Assembly (NCBI GenBank): GCA_030039095.1
Contig: JASHQP010000213.1
Span: forward strand, 1-31,631
Length of the DNA: 31,631 bases
Direction: 5' to 3'
From: Streptosporangiaceae bacterium
GTDB taxonomy: Bacteria > Actinomycetota > Actinomycetes > Streptosporangiales > Streptosporangiaceae
Positions 28,815 through 31,631 of this stretch are shown piece after piece. A model generated the notes under the pieces. It searched no databases, was not told the DNA's origin, and worked only from the letters and a program-made list of their open reading frames with translations. Both the position numbers and the translations under genes were made by a program. How positions within the stretch are numbered: the stretch's first letter is position 1; each line of letters starts with the position of its first letter.

Positions 28815-30037
28815 CGGGCCGGCCCGGTCACGTGGCCGAAGTAGCGCGCCGCGATGTCCACGTCCTTGTCGCCGCGGCCGGACAGGTTCACCAGCAGCAC
28901 CGCGTCGCGGCCGAGTTCCGGCCCGATCTGCAGCGCACCGGCGAGCGCGTGCGCGGACTCGATGGCCGGGATGATGCCCTCGGTCCGGCAGAGCACGGAG
29001 AACCCGTTCATCGCCTCCGCGTCGGTCACCGCGCGGTAGCTGGCCCGCCCGGTGTCGTGCAGCCAGGAGTGCTCGGGCCCGACCCCCGGGTAGTCCAGGC
29101 CAGCGGAGATCGAGTGTGTTTCGAGGGTCTGCCCGTCGTCGTCCTGGAGCAGGTAGGTCCGCATGCCGTGGATCACCCCGGCGGAGCCGCCCGCCAGCGT
29201 TGCGGCGTGACGGCCGGTGGCGAGCCCCTCTCCCCCCGCCTCGCAGCCGATCAGCGCCGTGCCCTCGTCCGGGATGAACGCGTGGAACGCTCCGATCGCG
29301 TTGGACCCGCCGCCGACGCACGCGATCACGGCGTCCGGGAGGCGCCCGGCGGCGGCGAGCACCTGCTCGCGCGCCTCGACGCCGATCACCCGCTGGAAGT
29401 CGCGGACCATCACGGGGAACGGGTGCGGGCCCATGACCGACCCGATGCAGTAGTGGGTGGTCTCGACCGTGGTCACCCAGTCGCGGAACGCCTCGTTGAT
29501 GGCATCCTTCAGCGTCCGGCTGCCGGTCGCGACCGGCGTCACCTCGGCCCCGAGCATGCGCATCCGGGCCACGTTCAGCGCCTGCCGCCTGGTGTCCTCC
29601 TCGCCCATGTAGACCGTGCAGCCCAGGCCGAGCAGCGCCGCCGCGGTCGCGGTCGCCACGCCGTGCTGGCCGGCCCCGGTCTCCGCGATCATCCGCGTCT
29701 TGCCCATGCGCCGGGTGAGCAGCGCCTGCCCGAGGACGTTGTTGATCTTGTGCGAGCCGGTGTGCGCGAGGTCCTCGCGCTTCAGGAATACCCGGCAGCC
29801 GCCCGCCTCGGCGGCGAACCGCGGCACCTCGGTGAGCAGCGTGGGCCGGCCCGCGTAGTCGCGCAGCAGCGTGCCCAGATCGCCCTGGAACGCCGGATCG
29901 TCCTTGGCCGACAGGTAGGCGGCGGTCAGTTCCTCCAGAGCCGACATGAGCGCCTCGGGCGCGAACCTGCCGCCGTACCGCCCGAAGTGCCCGCTCGCAT
30001 CGGGTATCGCGGCTCCGGCGGCGGTGGTGGCCGTCAA
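28811..30037 (-). CDS. trpB: Tryptophan synthase beta subunit
   Basis: TrpB joins indole and serine to tryptophan using pyridoxal phosphate. The 408-residue protein has [14 protein letters not shown] at the N-terminus. The PLP lysine is Lys97 in [23 protein letters not shown] carries the catalytic Glu, and the phosphate-binding loop GGGSNAIG is near 243. [14 protein letters not shown] is present, and the terminal NLSGRGDKD holds the Ser/Gly-rich cofactor contact. The start is a TTG at 30037 that overlaps the trpC stop as TTGA, giving translational coupling without trpM, which in Streptomyces lies between trpC and trpB. It ends in a GTGA overlap with trpA. Confidence 0.97.
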   Translation of the reverse strand: MTATTAAGAAIPDASGHFGRYGGRFAPEALMSALEELTAAYLSAKDDPAFQGDLGTLLRDYAGRPTLLTEVPRFAAEAGGCRVFLKREDLAHTGSHKINNVLGQALLTRRMGKTRMIAETGAGQHGVATATAAALLGLGCTVYMGEEDTRRQALNVARMRMLGAEVTPVATGSRTLKDAINEAFRDWVTTVETTHYCIGSVMGPHPFPVMVRDFQRVIGVEAREQVLAAAGRLPDAVIACVGGGSNAIGAFHAFIPDEGTALIGCEAGGEGLATGRHAATLAGGSAGVIHGMRTYLLQDDDGQTLETHSISAGLDYPGVGPEHSWLHDTGRASYRAVTDAEAMNGFSVLCRTEGIIPAIESAHALAGALQIGPELGRDAVLLVNLSGRGDKDVDIAARYFGHVTGPAR

Positions 30038-30843
30038 CCCCTGTCCCCGCGCAGCGCCGGATGGGAGCCGGCGGTCACCAGGTCGGCGACCGCGGAGCGC
30101 GGGTCCTTGCCGGTCACGAGGCTCTCGCCGACGAGCACGGCGTCCGCGCCCGCTGCCGCGTAGGCCAGCAGGTCGTGCGGGCCGCGTATCCCCGACTCGG
30201 CGATCTTGATGATGCCCTCGGGCACCCGCGCGGCGATCCGCCCGAACACGCTGCGGTCGACCTCCAGCGTGGCCAGGTTCCGCGCGTTGACGCCGAGGAC
30301 CCTCGCCCCCGCCTCCAGCGCGCGGTCCAGCTCATCCTCGGTGTGCACCTCGACCAGGGGCACGAGGTCGATCGACATCGCGCGCTCGACGAGCGAGACG
30401 AGCGCGTTCTGCTCCAGCGCGGCCACGATGAGCAGCACCATGTCCGCCCCGTAGGCCCGCGCTTCCCAGAGCTGATACGAGCTGACGATGAAGTCCTTGC
30501 GCAGCACCGGCACCTTCACGGCCTCGCGCACCGCGGCAAGGTCATCCAGGCTGCCGCCGAACCGCCGCGGCTCGGTGAGGACGCTGATGACCCGGGCGCC
30601 GCCGGCCTCGTAATCCATGGCCAGCGAGGCCGGATCGGCGATCGCGGCCATCGCGCCCTTGGACGGGCTGGCGCGCTTGACTTCGGCGATGACGGCGACG
30701 TCGCTGCCCTTGAGCGCGGCCATGCAACTGCGTGGCGCGGGCGCCTTGCTCGCCGCCTCCTTCAGGTGGTCCAGCGGGACAGCCCGCTGTCGTGCCGCGA
30801 GGTCGGCACGTACTCCCTCGAGGATCTCGTCGAGCACGCTCAC
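30034..30843 (-). CDS. trpC: Indole-3-glycerol phosphate synthase
   Basis: TrpC closes the indole ring of CdRP with loss of CO2 and water. The 269-residue TIM barrel has [13 protein letters not shown] with Glu54 and Lys56, [12 protein letters not shown], and [21 protein letters not shown] with the catalytic Lys near 116. [25 protein letters not shown] and [10 protein letters not shown] close the active site and phosphate site. The GTG at 30843 gives the usual N-terminus [15 protein letters not shown], though its ribosome binding site is weak. It precedes trpB with a TTGA overlap. A 99-bp gap separates it from the upstream membrane protein gene, so the trp genes here may be transcribed from further upstream. 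Confidence 0.97.
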   Translation of the reverse strand: MSVLDEILEGVRADLAARQRAVPLDHLKEAASKAPAPRSCMAALKGSDVAVIAEVKRASPSKGAMAAIADPASLAMDYEAGGARVISVLTEPRRFGGSLDDLAAVREAVKVPVLRKDFIVSSYQLWEARAYGADMVLLIVAALEQNALVSLVERAMSIDLVPLVEVHTEDELDRALEAGARVLGVNARNLATLEVDRSVFGRIAARVPEGIIKIAESGIRGPHDLLAYAAAGADAVLVGESLVTGKDPRSAVADLVTAGSHPALRGDRG

Positions 30844-30942
30844 GCGGTTCTGCCGCCCCCTCGGGTGGGATGCCTTGCGCCCACGATGGTAGCGAGCGTA
30901 CCTAAGCGGTGACGCACGGGCCCTGCCTCTGCGGCCCCGGCA

Positions 30943-31404
30943 TCAGCCGGCCGCACGGCCGCCGAGCGCGTCCGCCCCGGCCTCGACCGGGCCCTCGGCC
31001 TGCGCCGGCGCGCCGCTGAACGCGCGGGCCACCGCGGGATGCAGCAGCACCCCCAGCGCGATCATCCCGAACAGCGTGCCGCCGATGTAGCGGGAGGTGA
31101 TGAACCTGATGAGCCCCCACATGACGAACGCGGTCTCGAAGCCGATCGCGACCATCCACGCCACCTGAGTGGCGGAACGGGACATCGCGGCCAGCCCGAG
31201 CAGCGCCACCACCACCATCAGGGTGATGATGATCGACGGGATGTGCCTGCGGCCGAAGGAAAGCCCTATCGCCGCCGACGCGACGGCCTGGGCCGTGATC
31301 AGGCGGGTCACCAGCTTCACCAGCGACTGCCTGCCGGGCCGCGGGACGCTCTCGGCCACCGCATCGACCCGGCGGCCCGGGCGAACTCGAGACCCTGCGC
31401 TCAC
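30943..31404 (-). CDS. Small integral membrane protein of unknown function
   Basis: The 153-residue protein has a basic N-terminal 30 residues and three or four membrane helices: around LITAQAVASAAIGLSF, IPSIIITLMVVVALLGLAAM, VAWMVAIGFETAFVMWGLI and GGTLFGMIALGVLLH. The C-terminal tail is acidic and Ala/Gly-rich. No enzyme motif is visible. The GTG at 31404 is well supported by GGAGG six bases upstream. It lies between a trp-region membrane protein and trpC, and all three share a strand. A link to tryptophan synthesis is positional only. Confidence 0.72.
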   Translation of the reverse strand: MSAGSRVRPGRRVDAVAESVPRPGRQSLVKLVTRLITAQAVASAAIGLSFGRRHIPSIIITLMVVVALLGLAAMSRSATQVAWMVAIGFETAFVMWGLIRFITSRYIGGTLFGMIALGVLLHPAVARAFSGAPAQAEGPVEAGADALGGRAAG

Positions 31405-31524
31405 CGATCACCTCCGCGATCCTGCCAGCATTATCCACCCCGAAGCCTAGCTTGTGCCACTAAGCACCAGGTCAGGCGCCGTATCCGCCCTGTCAGGGTC
31501 TGGGTGGAGGTGGTGGCAGCTGCG

Positions 31525-31631
31525 CTAGGTGGGATCCTCGCCCCGGCTCAGCGACTCCCAGATCGCCGCGGTGTCGGGGCGGGCCGCGGTGTCGGGGCGG
31601 GCCGCGCGATCGCCCGCCGGGACCGCCGCGC
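31525..31631 (-). CDS. C-terminal end of a trp-region membrane protein (TIGR02234-like), partial
   Basis: From the window edge the minus strand reads 34 residues ending ARPDTAAIWESLSRGEDPT and a TAG stop at 31525. From memory, the ending WxxLxRGEDPT is characteristic of the actinobacterial Trp-biosynthesis-associated membrane protein family (TIGR02234), which lies between trpE and trpC. The membrane part is outside the window, so the call rests on this tail and on the position. An in-frame 18-bp duplication repeats ARPDTA. Confidence 0.7.
   Translation of the reverse strand, partial: AAVPAGDRAARPDTAARPDTAAIWESLSRGEDPT
31568..31603. repeat. 18-bp in-frame tandem duplication
   Basis: GCGGTGTCGGGGCGGGCC occurs twice head to tail (31568–31585, 31586–31603) in the tail of the partial membrane protein gene. 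It duplicates six residues and keeps the frame. Confidence 0.9.

Noticed and set aside
28815..29321. Extended trpA frame reading back into trpB
   Set aside because: It is open only because of GC bias; trpB is intact there and the GTGA overlap gives the family N-terminus of trpA.

Overview
The window is chromosomal DNA from a high-GC actinobacterium (Actinomycetota). The evidence is very strong GC at third codon positions, frequent GTG and TTG starts, an ANTAR response regulator of the PdtaR type, and the actinobacterial neighbourhoods pyrG–NUDIX–xerD, pdtaR–polA–rpsA–coaE–uvrB and trpC–trpB–trpA with gltB–gltD and lgt. The exact order or genus cannot be fixed from sequence reading alone. A Streptosporangiales- or Thermomonosporaceae-like organism is a guess.

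Layout, almost all on the minus strand. 1–3962: 5' part of xerD, ald, a NUDIX hydrolase and pyrG. 4180–6637: a multi-TM DMT-like membrane protein, a HAD phosphatase-like protein and a Ser/Thr-rich lipoprotein. 6741–12339: uvrB, coaE, a class I methyltransferase and rpsA. 12651–16903: polA and a secreted aldose 1-epimerase under a LacI-type palindrome. 17212–17706 (+): a hotdog thioesterase. 18073–18837: the ANTAR regulator. 18952–20507 (+): tRNA-Leu(CAA), a 5'-truncated remnant of an actinobacterial homing-endonuclease-like protein, and an amidohydrolase. 20535–31631: lgt, gltD, gltB, trpA, trpB, trpC, a small membrane protein, and the 3' end of what looks like the trp-region membrane protein (TIGR02234-like).

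Most of the window is housekeeping: DNA repair and replication (uvrB, polA), translation (rpsA, tRNA-Leu), cofactor and nucleotide synthesis (coaE, pyrG), nitrogen assimilation (gltBD), tryptophan synthesis (trpCBA) and lipoprotein maturation (lgt, with at least one lipoprotein substrate here). I did not find a complete, clearly new multi-gene system. The unusual content lies in the control DNA. There are PafBC-type damage-promoter candidates before uvrB and polA, the latter predicting a leaderless polA mRNA. There is a GlnR-like box and a 17-bp repeat pair before gltB, and a 16-bp LacI-type palindrome before the secreted epimerase. The rpsA leader is about 175 nt and holds a 10-bp inverted repeat. 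A paired DnaA-box-like element plus a 13-bp inverted repeat lies between gltD and lgt. Short tandem duplications of 9–30 bp also recur at gene borders and gene ends.
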